Shown here: piece by piece, positions 33,601 through 46,386 of the stretch
Layout: the number at the start of each line of letters is the position of its first letter
How positions within the stretch are numbered: the stretch's first letter is position 1
DNA from: Notamacropus eugenii
Lineage: Eukaryota; Chordata; Mammalia; Diprotodontia; Macropodidae
Length of the DNA stretch: 64,000 nucleotides
Reading direction: 5' to 3'
NCBI RefSeq assembly: GCF_028372415.1
Contig: NC_092872.1
Location: 280,491,206-280,555,205 of the forward strand
Notes under the pieces: generated by a model
The model's input: the letters and a program-made list of their open reading frames with translations, nothing else
What the model was told of the DNA's origin: nothing
The model's database searches: none
Position numbers and translations under genes: made by a program

Positions 33601-35269
33601 GCTAGCTGGAATCATGATCATGTGGGTGGTGAGTGGTGGGTAGAGGGAAGAGGGGCCTAAATGAGAATGGAAACAGGGAATAGGGTCCCTGAGTACATCA
33701 CCCTCCAAGATGTCACTGAAAATTGTTACAGAGTGTGGCAGTTCTACGGATTCCTGACCCAGAGGGAGGCAGAAGAGATGATGAAGCCCTCCCCACTCCA
33801 GGCAAAAGTGAGCATCCCTGATGCTGGTCAACCCCTTGATGTCCTGTTCCCTGCTGTGGCTGTCCTCAAAGGGCCCCTTTCAGTTCCTAAGTCTTTAAAA
33901 TATGGTGAAATTTGAGGGCAACAAAAATCCACACATTTTGTTTTACTTAATGTGTAGATAGATAAAATTGGAAAGGAAAGTAGGGGGTCCTCTTTTTAGA
34001 GATGAACAGCATATTTCTTCAGCTGAGTTGAACTCAGGGCAGGGGGCTGAAGGGAGAAGAGTAAAATAGAGGCCACATTTTGATGACTGTAAGACTTGAA
34101 ATAAGTGGCCAAGATGCCCTTGATCCCTTGGCTTTTGTATGAAGGAGAGAAGGCACACAGACCTTTAGCAGGAAAGGCAGGCTCACGGGCTTAGCCTGAG
34201 TCTTTGACTGCCAGGCCCCATGGACATTTCAAAAGAAGGTTAGCCTCCTAAGGAGCTGGGAGAGAGAAAGGACACCAAACACACAGTAGGCCAGCTTGAA
34301 GGTTTTAGGATAATGTGAGAAGTTGGCATAGAGGTCAGTGATGCTCCCATTACCAAACCTTGCTTCCTTGGGTGGCCAGCCTGAAAGTCTCCCAATATGG
34401 GTCAGGGTTCCAAGTGTGTCTTCTGACCAAGGACCAGCCCTGAGAAGTTTGGAGGGCTCCATCCCCATTCCAAAGACCAGGTCATTTCTTTCCTTGGCCA
34501 TTACCCCCCTCCTCCCACTAAAGTCACTTCAGCTAAGCCTTCAAAGCCTAGAAGAGGAAACTTTTTGCTGACAATCATCACTTCTACTTGCTCAAGGTTA
34601 AGTGGGGACTTGACAGAGATCAAAGTTGCCTTTCTCTTGCCTTGAGGGTGGGTGATCCAGTCTAAGCCCGTACATTACAAGGACCACTGGGAATGTATCA
34701 TACCTGACTCATCCTTTTGAGGGGGAAGTAATGGCTTCAGAATGCACTCAGGGAAGTCCCTTTCTTAAGATTTAAGAGGCAGGAAGGGCAAACTTTCTCA
34801 TGAGGCAGAAAGAAGTGTGCCAAGAGGGCAGTTTCTGACAGCTCCTCACCCCCATCCTTTTCAAGATACACAAGTAAATTCTAAGAAATGAGCTTAGCTT
34901 CTCATTCCAGGGTTGGCAGCACCAGTCAGGCCACTAGACCTGATGCAGGGAACCAAAAAGAAGGAAGAGTCATCCTACCATGTCCCTTAGAAAATCTACT
35001 CGTTTGTAGAAGAAATTATAAGCACCTTCTGACTAACCACAACCCCCCCCTTGGGGAGGTTCAGCTTCACAAAAACCACAAAGTGGGAAAGCCTGAAGCA
35101 ACCTCCCTGGAACCCATACATGGGAGGGATCCTTACTGAAACAGACCCAATCTGCAGCTGATCAGCCAACCTCAAAAGCTCCCCCAAAGCCATCGAGGAG
35201 GCCTAAAGGACTACTCAATTGCATCTTTTACAATTCAACCCACTTTCTTGTTTGTTTAGATCTTTGGGG
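33601..35269. other. Intergenic, mostly unique sequence
   Basis: About 1.7 kb without recognised repeats or genes. The 84-codon open frame at 33661-33915 is discussed under rejected items. Confidence 0.45.
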
Positions 35270-36345
35270 GTCCTCAGTCTATTATCCAGTGTTTTAATTA
35301 TCTTTGAATCTGTGCAGATTTGACAAACATGCTATCTCTGCCTTTATCCAAGTCACTGATAAATATACAAAACAGGGGCATCTAGGTGGCACAGTGAGTA
35401 GAGCACCAGTCATGGGGTCAGGAGGATCTGAGTTCAAATCTGGCCTCCAATACTTGACACACCTACTAACTGTGTGACCTTGGACAAGTCACTTAACCCC
35501 AATTGCATTGCCTTCCCCCTTACAAAAAATTAAAAAATACAAAATAACTTTGAGCCAAGCACCACTCCTTTGGACCATCCACTATAGACCTCCCCACAGC
35601 TGGGTTTGAACATCTGGGTTTATACAAATATACTCATTATGGTTTAGTCCACATCCCTTCATCTTATCCACAAGAGTAGCAGTAGAAAGGACCTTGTGTA
35701 CCACTTTGTTAAAATCAATTGATTAGTCAAACAACCAGCACACGATGACCACCTACTATGTGCCATGCACTATGCCAGGCTCTGAATATATGAAAACAAA
35801 AGAGTCCCAAACAATCCCTGCTCTTGGAGTTTCCATTCTATTGGAAGGAAATGGCAGACACATATCTAAGCACGTGCAAAATAAACACAAAATGAAATCA
35901 AGAGAGGGAAGGAGGGTGCCAGAAACTGGAAGAGGGGAAGGTCAGGAAAGGTCTGGGCCAGTCTGTGGGAAGATTTCTACCTATCTTAGAATTCAGTAAA
36001 ACAAGGGAAGGAGGCAAGTCTCCCCTGTTCTTAGCAAAGCTTGGTGTCATTGCTTTCTTCTCGAGGTGTTTGTTAGTCATCTTTCAAAGTTTTCCAAAAT
36101 TCTAAGTCAAACTCACTGGCCTATAGTCCATCGTCTTCATTCCTTCTGGAATGCTATTTGCCCTTCTCTCATCTCCCACTCTCCGTGATCTCCCAAGTAT
36201 CACTGACAGTGGCTCAGTCAGTCTCATCTGTTGCTTCCTCTCCTAGCCTTGGGGACTCCAACTCACCAAGGATCACTAGGTGTTCTCTTACCACATGCTC
36301 ACCTCCAATGTCTCAGTCATGGAAAGGCTAGCTAGTAACTGGCCC
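35270..36345 (+). repeat. Old mammalian interspersed repeat, interrupted (CR1/L3-like, tentative)
   Basis: 'cagatttgacaaacatgcta', 'tatccaagtcactgataaat', 'gagccaagcaccactccttt' and, after interruptions, 'caaactcactggcctatagt' and 'tcactgacagtggctcagtc' form one series. It is split by the SINE at 35374-35536 and by a second repeat at about 35715-36000. Confidence 0.5.
35365..35544 (+). repeat. Marsupial tRNA-derived SINE with 8-bp target-site duplication
   Basis: Head 'ggcatctaggtggcacagtg' (A-box region), 'gagttcaaatctggcctcc' (B-box), 'tgtgaccttggacaagtcac', then a short A-rich tail. ATACAAAA flanks it at 35365-35372 and 35537-35544. Confidence 0.8.
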
Positions 36346-37679
36346 TACTTAGTGGGGGAATCCATCTCCTACTCCCCTTTGGAATCTATGGGTCATCCTT
36401 CTCAGCAGAGAATATCAAAGCAAAGGCACATTTGAGCATCTCTGGCCTCTCTCCATTTTAAGTTGTTATCACCTCATCCCCTTCACCTGACTACAAACCA
36501 AGGACCCTATTCCTTCTTTGAAGTTCTTTCTTCACCCAACATAACTTTAAAAAACAAAACCAAACCAAACCCATTCAGAAAGACCCATCTATCCATCCTG
36601 GGCTCAGCTCCTTCCAGGCTCTGGCCCTCCAAATCAGATTCTTCTAGGTGCATCTCTGCCCTCACCACCCGGCCCATCACCTGCCACAATCTTGTGTCCA
36701 CCATGTACCACAGCACACCAGATAGAATTCTCGCTCTTTGCTCCCAACAATGTTGCTTTTGGTCTTCTCTTTCACTGATCTTCCTCCCCCCCAACACACA
36801 CTTGATGGAATATCAAGCAGGGATAAAGATCAAAGCAAGGATTGCTTTGGTCTTGTCTTTGCCTCCCCAGGGCTAACTCAGCACAGTGCTGGGCCCTCTG
36901 GGTAGATTCCGCATCCATAGGACTGCCCTCTGTCCTTATTTCCAGATATTTCCTAGACATCTCCACCTGTCCATCTTGCCCACTGATGCTGAACACTCAC
37001 TGGGGCTGTTCTCGTCTGTCACAATAGTTTAAGGACTCAGAAGTGGCCTCAGAACAGCTAGGGATCCTAGAGGTAAGAGGCCTTGATTAAGGGAAGACTC
37101 AAGGTTGAAGGAGACACCTGCGATGGGAGCACAAAGAAAAGGCAGAACCAGCAAGCAGAGAGATTCTACACCTTGGGCATCGTCATATTTGGGCTGAGAC
37201 AGCAGGATGAAGGGGCTTCAGTGATGGCTGGTGGGAGCGCTACTCCTTGGTCTGGGCCTTTCATGCCAAGCTTCCTTTCTCAGAAGATCAAGTCTCCTGA
37301 GGTGGTATGGAAGGTGAACTTCTCTCCTCCACCTTCCACACTTGAAAGCCCCGAACTAGGGTGGCCAGGGCATCTAGACAGGGCCACACCCAGCTCAGAA
37401 TAGCCTCAGGAGGCTGGGGTCATGGACTTTCTTGGGAGATGAGGTCTTCTTGAATGCCTTGCCTCCTTGAATGTCTGAGTCATTGTCCACCTCATGGAGA
37501 GGCTGTTGATCAGCTAGTGAGGAGCCTAACAAGTCCTAGCGAGTTTTGGCAGAGTCCAGAGATAGTCTTCTAAAGAGGGAGGAGGAGTGAAGAGGAGAGC
37601 CGGATCTAGACTGCTGTGCTGAAACCTCGTTATCTCCAAGAACCACCCCCTCCACATGCACATACAGACATATATCACC
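36346..37679. other. Intergenic, nothing recognised
   Basis: Scattered short open frames with no recognisable product. Part of 36770-36970 has L2-like wording but no clear alignment. Confidence 0.4.
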
Positions 37680-38270
37680 CCTTGCTGCTAGGCTATAAGC
37701 TCCATGAGGGCAAAGATTCTTTACCAACAGACCCAGGCACAAGCCTTCCCTCTCCTTCATCTTCTCTTGTCCATTCAGCTGCCAAGAGTTGTTGCTCCCA
37801 CTTCCACGGCTTCCTCCCATCTGTCCTCTTTTCTCTACTCATTCAGCCCCCTTCCCCAGTTCAGGCCTCTACTGCTCTAGCCTGAACTCTTAAGGAGCCT
37901 TCTAAGTGCTTCTCCTACCTCTAATTCTCTGCCCCCCACCCAGCTGCTGAATTCCTGAAACAAAGATTTTATCATGTCCCCTCCCCGCACCCATCCTCTT
38001 AAACCCCCTAAAAAAACATGACTCCCTATTACCTCAGGGAGAAAGCACAAAATCCCTAATTTGATACTCAAAGTTGGCCACAATTGAATCTGCTTCAGTC
38101 CTTAACCCCTTATTTTATTCTCCTCTAATTCCTGCCCTCTCTGTTATTGTCCAACCAACCCCTGAACTCTTCTCCATGCATGACTTTGCATCTTCTGCCT
38201 CCAAGCTCCTGCCTAAGTCAGCCCCCATGGCTGGAATGCCTTCCCTCCTAACAGCAACCTGTCAACCAGA
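37680..38270 (+). repeat. L2 LINE fragment
   Basis: 'gctataagctccatgagggc', then 'gaaacaaagattttatcatg', 'actccctattacctcaggga' and 'catggctggaatgccttccc' in L2 order, possibly two pieces. Confidence 0.55.
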
Positions 38271-38649
38271 CCAGAACCAGCCTCTATCCTGGGAATGGCC
38301 AGAGCCAACCACATCAGGCCAGTGGCAGGTGTGTTGGGAATTAAACAGAAGTTTAATTAGTTTCAGGGTAAAGAAATGCTTGCAAGTGAGAAAGAGGGTT
38401 TAACATGCTGGGGAAGGCAGGCTTTATCCACCTAAGTGGCCTGGACCATGACCCAATCATTGTCTGCCCTTCCCATAGCAGGCTTAGGCGTGGATAGTAG
38501 GCACTCTTGAGTTCTGCTAGACCAGTCTCCAAGTGGACTGTCTTACAGACAAATAGAACAGGGCAGGAACAAGGGAGCTCTACCTGGTTTGGTTCACTTA
38601 GCTGTTGCAGAAAACATAGTTTGGGAGCCAGTCAAGAAGTGTGATGAAA
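38271..38649. other. Intergenic, nothing recognised
   Basis: No gene or clear repeat. Confidence 0.4.
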
Positions 38650-38765
38650 GATATCTCTGTCTGTCTGTTTGTTTGTCTCTCTCTCTTGTGTGTCTGTCTC
38701 TGTGTCTTTTTCTCTCTCTGTTTCTTTGTCTCTGTTTCTGTCTCTCTGTTTCCTCTCTCTTTCTC
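38650..38765. repeat. (TCTG/TCTC)n pyrimidine-rich simple repeat
   Basis: Imperfect runs of tctg, tttg and tctc over about 115 bp. The Cys/Ser/Leu-rich open frames here are translations of this repeat. Confidence 0.9.
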
Positions 38766-38905
38766 ATTACTTTATGTCACTTTGCATACACTTTGTAGTT
38801 CCATGTTGCTGTCCCCCAGGAGAACAAGTTCCCTGAGAGCAAGAGATGTTTCCTTTTTGGTTTTGTGTTTCCTGTGCCTCTCACACAAATGTTTGTTGGA
38901 ATGAA
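38766..38905 (+). repeat. L2 LINE 3' tail
   Basis: 'tactttatgtcactttgcat', 'gagaacaagttccctgagag' and 'cacaaatgtttgttggaatg'. Confidence 0.5.
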
Positions 38906-39759
38906 GTGAATTGTTTTCATGGAATCCCTTGAGGAGCAGATCTCACTTGTTGACCTGTGACAACCCCAGGTCTTCCATAGGACCCCCAGACATTCCTGAG
39001 GAGTTAACCCTCTCCTAGGGTCTACTTGCCCCCACCATGTCATATCCCCCACGACCTCACCCTGTCTCTACCTTCACGCATGGATGGGGGCATGAGGCCA
39101 GGGCCAGACTCTCCAGGAGATGGGCTAGCCCATCTCCTGGGAGCTGCTGCACCCACCAAGAGAGATTTGCCCTCTTGACCCCAATTGGATTTCCACTTTC
39201 CTAGTTCTGCCTCAGCTCAGAAAGCATTCCATCTTGAGGGTGACTATGTATGTGTGCAGGCAAGTGCTTACAAGTCAGCTTGGGGACACATAAAACAGTG
39301 AGGGACATTCTCACTGCCCTCTTCTAGCACAGGATCCAGGAATTTACACAGAACAAGGCTTCAGCAAATGTTTGCTGAATGAATGAACCACTGAGCGCTT
39401 GCCTGCTCCGTATTTAGCTAAGGAGATGCACTATCAGGTGACATCCAGCTTCTTTGAAAAGAGAATCAGGTGTAAGCAAAATTCAAATTCCAACAGAAGC
39501 CAGATCCAACTTGTCTAGTTATATCTCATTTTTCTTGAGTCAGATCCTCCCATTTTCACAGAGAAATTTTAAGGATGGTCACAAATTTTCCTTTCATGGG
39601 GAAAGTCCAGAACTGAGTAAGTCAAAAACCAGGTGTGGAGAGGGTCTGCCTGGAGGAGGGGAGCTGGGATGAGCTGTTTTTCTGTGAAGATAATTGAGCT
39701 TTGGAATCTCACTTAGAGCTAAGCAGAGCAGGGGGCCAAAAGTACAGGAAAGGGAGTCA
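38906..39759. other. Intergenic, nothing recognised
   Basis: A short L2-like tail lies at about 39345-39400 ('caaatgtttgctgaatgaat'). No gene. Confidence 0.4.
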
Positions 39760-39900
39760 CATGATCATAGGATTAAGCCATGAAATGATCTTAGAGCTCA
39801 TCTAATCCTATGTACCCATTCTAAAGAGCAGGAAACTGAAACTCAGAGCAGGACAAGGCTGCCAAGGTCACACAGATCGAACTAACACTAGCTGGATCTA
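39760..39900 (-). repeat. MIR-related SINE
   Basis: 'tgatcttagagctcatctaa', 'caggaaactgaaactcagag' and 'caaggtcacacagatcgaac'. Confidence 0.6.
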
Positions 39901-40035
39901 AGGGCAGTATAGGATGTGCTATGTCCCTCTGGCCTTCAGCCTATGACACTGAACCGCTGGTAATTCAGAGCCAAACCGGGAAAGTTTGTGTATGGACTGA
40001 AAAATTACCAAAGCACCAAGATGTGTCCCAAGCTC

Positions 40036-40692
40036 AAGAATCTGAGGCACATGTAGCAGCTCTCTTGGCAGTGTTGAAGAACTGGAAATCTAGGGAATGC
40101 CCATCAACTGGGGAAATATACAAGCTGTGGCATACGAATGTAATGGAATATCATTGTGCTATAAGAAATCATGAACAAGAGGACTTCAGAAAAGCCTGGA
40201 AGGACTTATGTAAACTGATGGTGAGTGTCATGAGCAGAACCAGGAGAACATTATACACAGTAACAGCCACAGCGTGTGAGGACTGTTCCTGACAGACTTA
40301 GCCCTTCACAGTAAAGCAAGGACCTAAAACATTCCCAAAGGACTCTTGAGGCAAAATGCCATCCACATCCAGAGAAAGAACTATGGAACCGGAATACAGA
40401 ATGAAGCAGATTATTTTCTCTTGTGTTATATTTTGTTTTTGTTTGCTTTTTCTCATGATTTCTCCAATTCATTTAATTCTTCTATGCAACATGAAAATGT
40501 GTTTTAAAACAACATATGTGTAGAACCCATATAAGATTACATGCCGTCTTGGAGAAGAAGGGGAGAGAGGAAGAAAATTTAAGACTTATGGAAGGAATCG
40601 TTGATATCTGAAAACAAATAAATTAATTTTAAAAAAATAAAAGGGTCATCCAGAACTGAACAAATTTAAAAAAAAAAAAAAGAATCTGAGGC
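40036..40692 (+). mobile_element. 5'-truncated L1 with perfect 13-bp target-site duplication
   Basis: The insert (40049-40679) starts in the ORF2 C-terminus (VLKNWKSRECPSTGE, MEYHCAIRNHEQEDFRKAWK, LMVSVMSRTRRTLYTVTATA). The terminal codons are slightly altered. The same 3' UTR as the 27.2-kb copy follows ('cttagcccttcacagtaaag'), then an A-run. AAGAATCTGAGGC flanks it exactly at 40036-40048 and 40680-40692. Confidence 0.88.
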
Positions 40693-40929
40693 CGACGCAA
40701 TAGGATGTATACATAAATTGAAAAGAAAATGCCAGCCTTGGTAGGAGGATGATGAATTACTCCAGTTTAAATGTGGCTCAAACCTAGTCCTGAACAAACA
40801 ACAGCCAAGCCTCTGGAGAATTCTCAAGTTCATATAATGACCACTGATTAATGGACAAGAGGGACTCCACATCCAGGATAGAAAGGACCTGAGCCAGCCC
40901 CCAAATGGCTAGGGACCCCAGGTGGGCTT
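40693..40929. other. Intergenic, nothing recognised
   Basis: No gene. Confidence 0.4.
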
Positions 40930-41055
40930 TCCCTCAAAAATGTTGTCTCCTCCATTAGAATGTAAAACCCCTTGAAGGCAGGGACTGTTTTTCACCTTTT
41001 CCATCACTGAGCACAGTGCAAAGTAGAGACTAAGTGCTTAATCAATGCGTGTTGA
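40930..41055 (+). repeat. L2 LINE 3' tail
   Basis: 'agaatgtaaaaccccttgaa', 'cagggactgtttttcacctt' and 'gtgcttaatcaatgcgtgtt'. Confidence 0.65.
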
Positions 41056-41784
41056 TTGATCATCAGGTTACAAAGCAGCATCAAAATTAGGAGATTCATA
41101 TTGATAATAGAGAATGACAATAGCCCACACCTCCAAAGTTCTTTATTGTGTGGGAATCCTGCTGAATGCATTTTAAAGATGAGGAAAGAGTCTCTGGGAG
41201 GTCAAAGGGACTTACCAATGGTCTTAGAGCTACTAAGTGTCTAAGACAGGATTTGATTTCTAAGACTGCGGAAAGATTTCCCCGGTTCTGCTCCATGATC
41301 CGCCTCCAGCCACCTCCTCTCTCTGATCCTAGCAAGAATGATCAGACATAGGAGGTGGTTCCATCAGAAAAGGGGGCAAGGAGGAGCTCTGCCTTGGGGA
41401 AGGCATGAACCAGATCCCCAATCTTAGGGAGAGAGTGGGCTAAGCCCACTCCATGAAGGTAGCAGCACTCTCCCATTCAGAACATCCAACATCTACCTTC
41501 CACCTCAGGAAGACAAGGGGCCCAAAGGGAGTGAACCTGGCCTCAATTATTGGCTTTGAATGAATGAATGAAAAGCAGTTAAGTGCTTACTGCATTCCAG
41601 GCCCCATGCTAGGCACAGGGGATACAGACACAAAGAATGAAATCATTCTAGCACAAAGGCTGGGTGATGGGAGATCTCCATCTCATTGCAAGGAACAGAG
41701 CCTGAGAGGCTGGTATGGCTGTCTTGCTGAGGGTGGCAGGAGAAATGATGTTCAATGAGGCTGAAGAAAAGGTTGCAGCCAGAT
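41056..41784. other. Intergenic with degraded repeats
   Basis: An MIR-like reverse piece lies at about 41110-41260, and an old repeat head at about 41560-41660 ('aagtgcttactgcattccag'). No gene. Confidence 0.45.
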
Positions 41785-42000
41785 GGAGAATGTGCTGGAT
41801 TTGGAGGCAGAAAACCTAGCTTTATAGAAATCAATCAATCACCAAGAATCCCCCAGCTCTGGCCTTTACTGTCACCTTAGTGCCCTTGGGCAAGTTACTT
41901 CACATCTCTGGGCATCAGTTCCCTCAGCTGCAACAGGAGGCCTCCAAAGTGGCTCCCTTACTGTCTTCCTTTCAGAATCTCAGAGATTCCAGGGCTCCTA
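41785..42000 (+). repeat. MIR
   Basis: 'cccttgggcaagttacttca', 'gcatcagttccctcagctgc' and 'ttcagaatctcagagattcc'. Confidence 0.6.
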
Positions 42001-42579
42001 GATACTCTGCTCCATCCAGCATCTGGCAAGACACTCTCTAGCACCCTGCCATGGGTCTGTCTGCCTCCAGATAAACCTTCAGCCCAAATCTGCTTCCTTG
42101 AAGTTTCTGCCCCTGCCCCTCACTCTGTCATTCCTGATCCTTTCCTTTGGGGCCCAGTCGCAGTCTGGCTTTCCCAAGTTTCTCCAGCCTTGCACAGAGA
42201 GCACAGTACACAGTGGTCCATGAGAGAGGTGTGGCCCAACATGGCAGCAGCTCTGTCCTGCCTCTGCCTCCCCTGAAGAGTTCCCCACTCTTCGTGGCAC
42301 CTGGCATGGATTCTTGCCTGGGGTCTTATATGATCTGGGCTACTATTCCAAAGTTCCTTTTAAAAGGAAAAGCACATGTGAAACAATAAACCCTCCCCTG
42401 CAAGAGTCAGGCAGCAACTGGTATTCCCTGAGACTTGGCTTCTTTGAGACTTGAAAAAAATGTTTCCCAGCAGCATTTCAGAGGAGCTGATAGCCGGTTT
42501 CTGGCTAGCTCCATCAGCAGCTCCTCCAAGGGTGGGGTCACATGGCACCAAGGAGGCAGTCACCAAGAGCTGGGACCTT
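42001..42579. other. Intergenic, nothing recognised
   Basis: No gene or assigned repeat. Confidence 0.4.
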
Positions 42580-42970
42580 TGAGGGACCTTGGGATCATTG
42601 AGTTTGACTCCTTTATTTTACAGGTTCAAGTAGGTTCAAATCTTACCTTGTAACCTATGGTACTTTAGGCAGTCACTTAAACTCTCAGTCCCTTTCCTCA
42701 CAAGAAAGAAGGACATAAATACCTGACATTATACACCAGAGTGGTGTAGAGACCCTGGACCTGGAGTCTGCATGAACAAAATACTTTACAACCAAATCAC
42801 CTTGGACAATTTATGTAACTGCTCCCAGCCTCAGTTACCCCATCTGTAAAGTGAGGATAATAAGCATCTCACCCCGACGTACACACAGGGCTGTTACAAT
42901 AGCCCTATAAAGTATTCTCATCTGTAAAGCCCTTCACTAAATTAAAATCATTATGTAAGCACGAGCTATT
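42580..42970 (+). repeat. MIR cluster
   Basis: Two + strand MIR copies at about 42625-42735 and 42738-42970 ('cagcctcagttaccccatct', 'cagggctgttacaatagccc'). Confidence 0.6.
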
Positions 42971-43489
42971 ATTGTTAACATCTCACACAGCTGTACTCTG
43001 TCTGATTCCACTTGCCAAAAAGCCAGAGGTATTCCTCTGGTGAGGAGCATATAGGAATCCTAGCTCTTAATCAAATGACCATTTAAAAATCAAAGTAGAA
43101 TTAGGAAAGAACAAGCAGCCAAAAACAAGGAGAGATTTTAAAAAAACATGAACCAGGCTACACTGGAGGCAAAGCCAGCCTTGGAACCCTGACAGCCCCA
43201 GGGTCTTTTGTTGTTAAAAGTCCCTTGGCAGATGTTGGAGTCAAGGATTTACCACATGGAGTCTAAGTCTGCTTGTTTATATGAGGACAGATTACCACTG
43301 ATGTAGAAAACAATTGAAGAGAACTTGAATTAAAAGTATTTGAAAAATTAATTGCATGACAAATTCACACAAGCTGAAACAGGTTATAAATCTCCCTGCA
43401 CTCAGGAATTAATGACAAAGAAAAGCAGACTAGATGGCCCATGGGACCTTTTCTTCTTGTTTAGAATTTAATGACATTTAGTAGCTGAT
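42971..43489. other. Intergenic, no repeat recognised
   Basis: About 500 bp of AT-rich unique-looking sequence. Confidence 0.45.
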
Positions 43490-43730
43490 TACTGAAAGAT
43501 GCAGGCTCAGTGGATAGAAGACTATTGGCCCAGGAATCAGGAGAACCTGAGTTCAAATTCAGCCTCAGACACTTATTAGCTGTGTGACCCTGAGCAAGTC
43601 AATCACCCTGTTGATTTCTGTTTCCTCACCTGAAGAATGAGCAGAAGAAAATGGCAAAATACTCTAGTATCTTTGCCAAGAAAACCCCAAAATGGGGTCA
43701 CAAAGAGTTGAACACAACTGAAATACAGTC
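43490..43730 (+). repeat. Marsupial SINE with 'gaaaaccccaaaatggggtc' tail
   Basis: 'ctgagttcaaattcagcctc', 'tgtgaccctgagcaagtcaa', then 'atctttgccaagaaaacccc' and 'tcacaaagagttgaacacaa'. Confidence 0.7.
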
Positions 43731-43879
43731 ACTAGAAGATACAGAAAGATACGGAATTTCAGCCACTCAAGCCAACACAGAGTCTTCCTTCCCATTTTGG
43801 GCTGAAGCTTCTTGGGCATCTTGTGAACCCCAAATGACCATATAAGGGCTCAACCCAAATGCCCAACCATCTACTGAGG

Positions 43880-44250
43880 ATCAAACTCGACAAGTACATA
43901 CTCTCTTCTTACTTGAATGAGTGACATTAAGCTGGAGACCAAAGAAGAGTGACCAGGATGGAGGAGGGTCTTAGCTCATGCTCATAAAAAGAGGATGGAT
44001 GGATGGATGGAACTGGGCATGTCTAATTCAGAGAAGAGAAGATTAAGGGGGGACATGATAAATTGTCTTCAAGCATTTCAAGAGTTGTCCCATGGAAGAG
44101 GAATCCACAGGTTCCATTTGGTCCCACTAGATAGAACTAGTGAAAGGAGGCAATGCTAAGCTTCCATCAGGAACTTCTGCCCACAAGGAAGTGTTCCTGC
44201 TGGTCTTCAAGCCACAGATGAATGACCAGCCATGTCCAGTGTTTGGGAAA
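43880..44250. repeat. Old interspersed repeat (family not assigned) with short (GGAT)n
   Basis: 'ggggacatgataaattgtct', 'tcaagcatttcaagagttgt' and 'tggaagaggaatccacaggt' are wording of an old mammalian repeat. Five GGAT units lie at about 43990-44010. Confidence 0.4.
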
Positions 44251-45295
44251 GGGAATTCTTGTTCACGTACTGGCTGTTCGAGATGGACAAGAACTCCCTT
44301 CCAATCTTTTGATCCTGGACCCAAATCTGAGAATCGGCTCAGAAGGAAGATTTCCAGAACCTTCTTTGGCCTGTCCCTTCCAGTACACCAAAAGCAATGA
44401 CAGGGGAAAAGCAGCCAAATCATAGCACCAAACACTGAATTATCTGGTTTGGGGCCAGGATGGGGTTGGGGCTGAAGAGGAAATGTCAGAATAAAAGTCC
44501 CAGGTCATCCTCAGAAAGGAAGAATTGTCCTTTGCTTCTGACTTTTCCCACCTCAAGCTGCTACCTAAAAAAGGAGTTCTTCCTGGGAACCCTGACCTCC
44601 CAGTTCTACCCTTGCCCCTCCTCAGATGGGTGTCATCAGGATATCACACACTCTGTCCTTTAGAATGCAGAAACAACTGCACAGGTGTAGACATCATGAA
44701 TGTGAGGCTTTTGTAGAGTAGAAAAAGTGGAGTCCAGCTTGTGCAGAACATGATATACAAGGCTGGGCTTGAAGTGCCCTAAATTCAACTGTGCTCAGCA
44801 TCTTCCTCACTCTGTTAGGATTTTGGAAAAGTCCTATTTCTTTTCGTGGTTCTGCTTTGCTGCCACATGCAGCCCAAGGTAGAGCTGTCTTGGAACTCTT
44901 CAGTTCCATAAGGAAACATCTCTCATTTGGTCTGGGGACTTTTTGTTTGTCTGTTTATTTTGTTTTTCTCCAGGGACACTTTACAGACTTGGATCAAAAA
45001 TATCCTCCTGATAACTCCTCATCCTGGGCTGTTTTTTTCTGTTCTCCTGGGACCCCACAACCAGAAGGATCATAGGCCATAGAATTCAGGCCAAGAAAAG
45101 ACATGGAGATCATCTAATTCAAGACCATCTCCATTTTATAGACAAGGAAGCTGAGGCCCATCCTGGCTCTTTAGGCTGAATGATTCAATCCACTTAGATC
45201 ATTTTTACTGCATTTCATCTGTTTGAGTGCCAGGAATTCTGTCTCGAGTTGTTCTGTCTCTCTGCACAGGCTGATGGTCCTACCCAGCAAAGTAT
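44251..45295. other. Intergenic, nothing recognised
   Basis: Only a short MIR-related piece at about 45085-45170. No gene. Confidence 0.4.
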
Positions 45296-45555
45296 AGTTA
45301 CTTGTGTTAAGTCATTTTTCAGTTGTGCCCAACTCTCCATGACCCCATTTGGGGTTTTCTTGGCAGAGACACTGGAATGGTTTGCTATTTCCTCCTTCAG
45401 TTCATTTTACAGGCAAGGAAACTGAGGCACACAGGGTGAGGTGACTTGCCCAACATCAAACAGCTAATAAGTGTCTTCAGCCATATTTGAACTCATGAAG
45501 ATGAGTCTTCCTGACTCCAGGGCCCAACACTCTGTGCACTGTGGTGCCACAGTGT
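45296..45555 (-). repeat. Marsupial SINE, near full length
   Basis: 'tccatgaccccatttggggt', 'actggaatggtttgctattt', 'gcaaggaaactgaggcacac' and 'agtcttcctgactccagggc', the reverse of the copy at 43490-43730. Confidence 0.75.
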
Positions 45556-46386
45556 GGTACACTGTGATGTTACTTCCCTGTCATTAACTTACAATTTCCA
45601 AACCTTTGCTTTGCCCTGTGACATAAATAAGGTCAGCTACAAAAATAGGTGCTGCTACTTCTATACAGTCAGGGAAAGTAATGTGCATCACAGATTGAAG
45701 AGGACCATCCAGAATGGTTTATCCCAGAAAGTCTTCATAATGTGGCAAGGAGCCCTGGAGACACAAGCAAAGCTGAGATCCCAGGACAGGGAGCCCCCTT
45801 TCCATTACACTGGTATTGTAAAATGCAAGAGATTAAAAAGTAGGAGAGGGTTCCAGAGGTGATGCCCTCTTTTCTTCAAGAGGCTCACTTCTCTGTCATT
45901 CCCTCTCTTCTGGAGGAATTCTCTGAACTCCTAAACTTGGGGTTCCCTCTCCAACACTGGAACTACATAAGAAATCTCCCTTCCGTTCTTGAGGGCAGAA
46001 CCCTGGGGTCATGCTGCCAGGAATCTCCCCCCATACACACCCATTTCTCTACACAACATAGGGGTTTGGGAATGTGAAGGTGCAGGGACTGTCCATGGAC
46101 TCCCCTCTTGGGCCACATGAGTAAATACAAAGGTGCTTCTGTTCAAGGCTAATGCCATTTCTTGTCTGGTCTTATATTCTGCTAGCCTCTGGCTTGTGCT
46201 CAGAAATGGAAACAGAAAGGCAGGAGACAGCTAGGAATGTGAAGGAGGTTCCCATTCAGCCAGCCACATGCTTCTGGATAAAGATAGCCCTTAGCCAATG
46301 GTAAGTGAGGTAGTTCTAGAGGACCACTTGTCTGGTGGGGATATGGCTAGTCTGAGCGGGTCCTCTTATGGATGGTTTGTCCTAGA
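45556..46386. other. Intergenic, nothing recognised
   Basis: The 102-codon open frame at 45554-45862 has no recognisable domain. Confidence 0.4.

Noticed and set aside
33661..33915. 84-codon open frame (VPEYITLQDVTENCYRVWQF)
   Set aside because: No recognised domain, no splice context and surrounded by repeats. It is probably chance; a protein search would decide.
38589..38904. Leu/Ser/Cys-rich, membrane-like open frames
   Set aside because: Translations of the (TCTG)n/(TCTC)n simple repeat.
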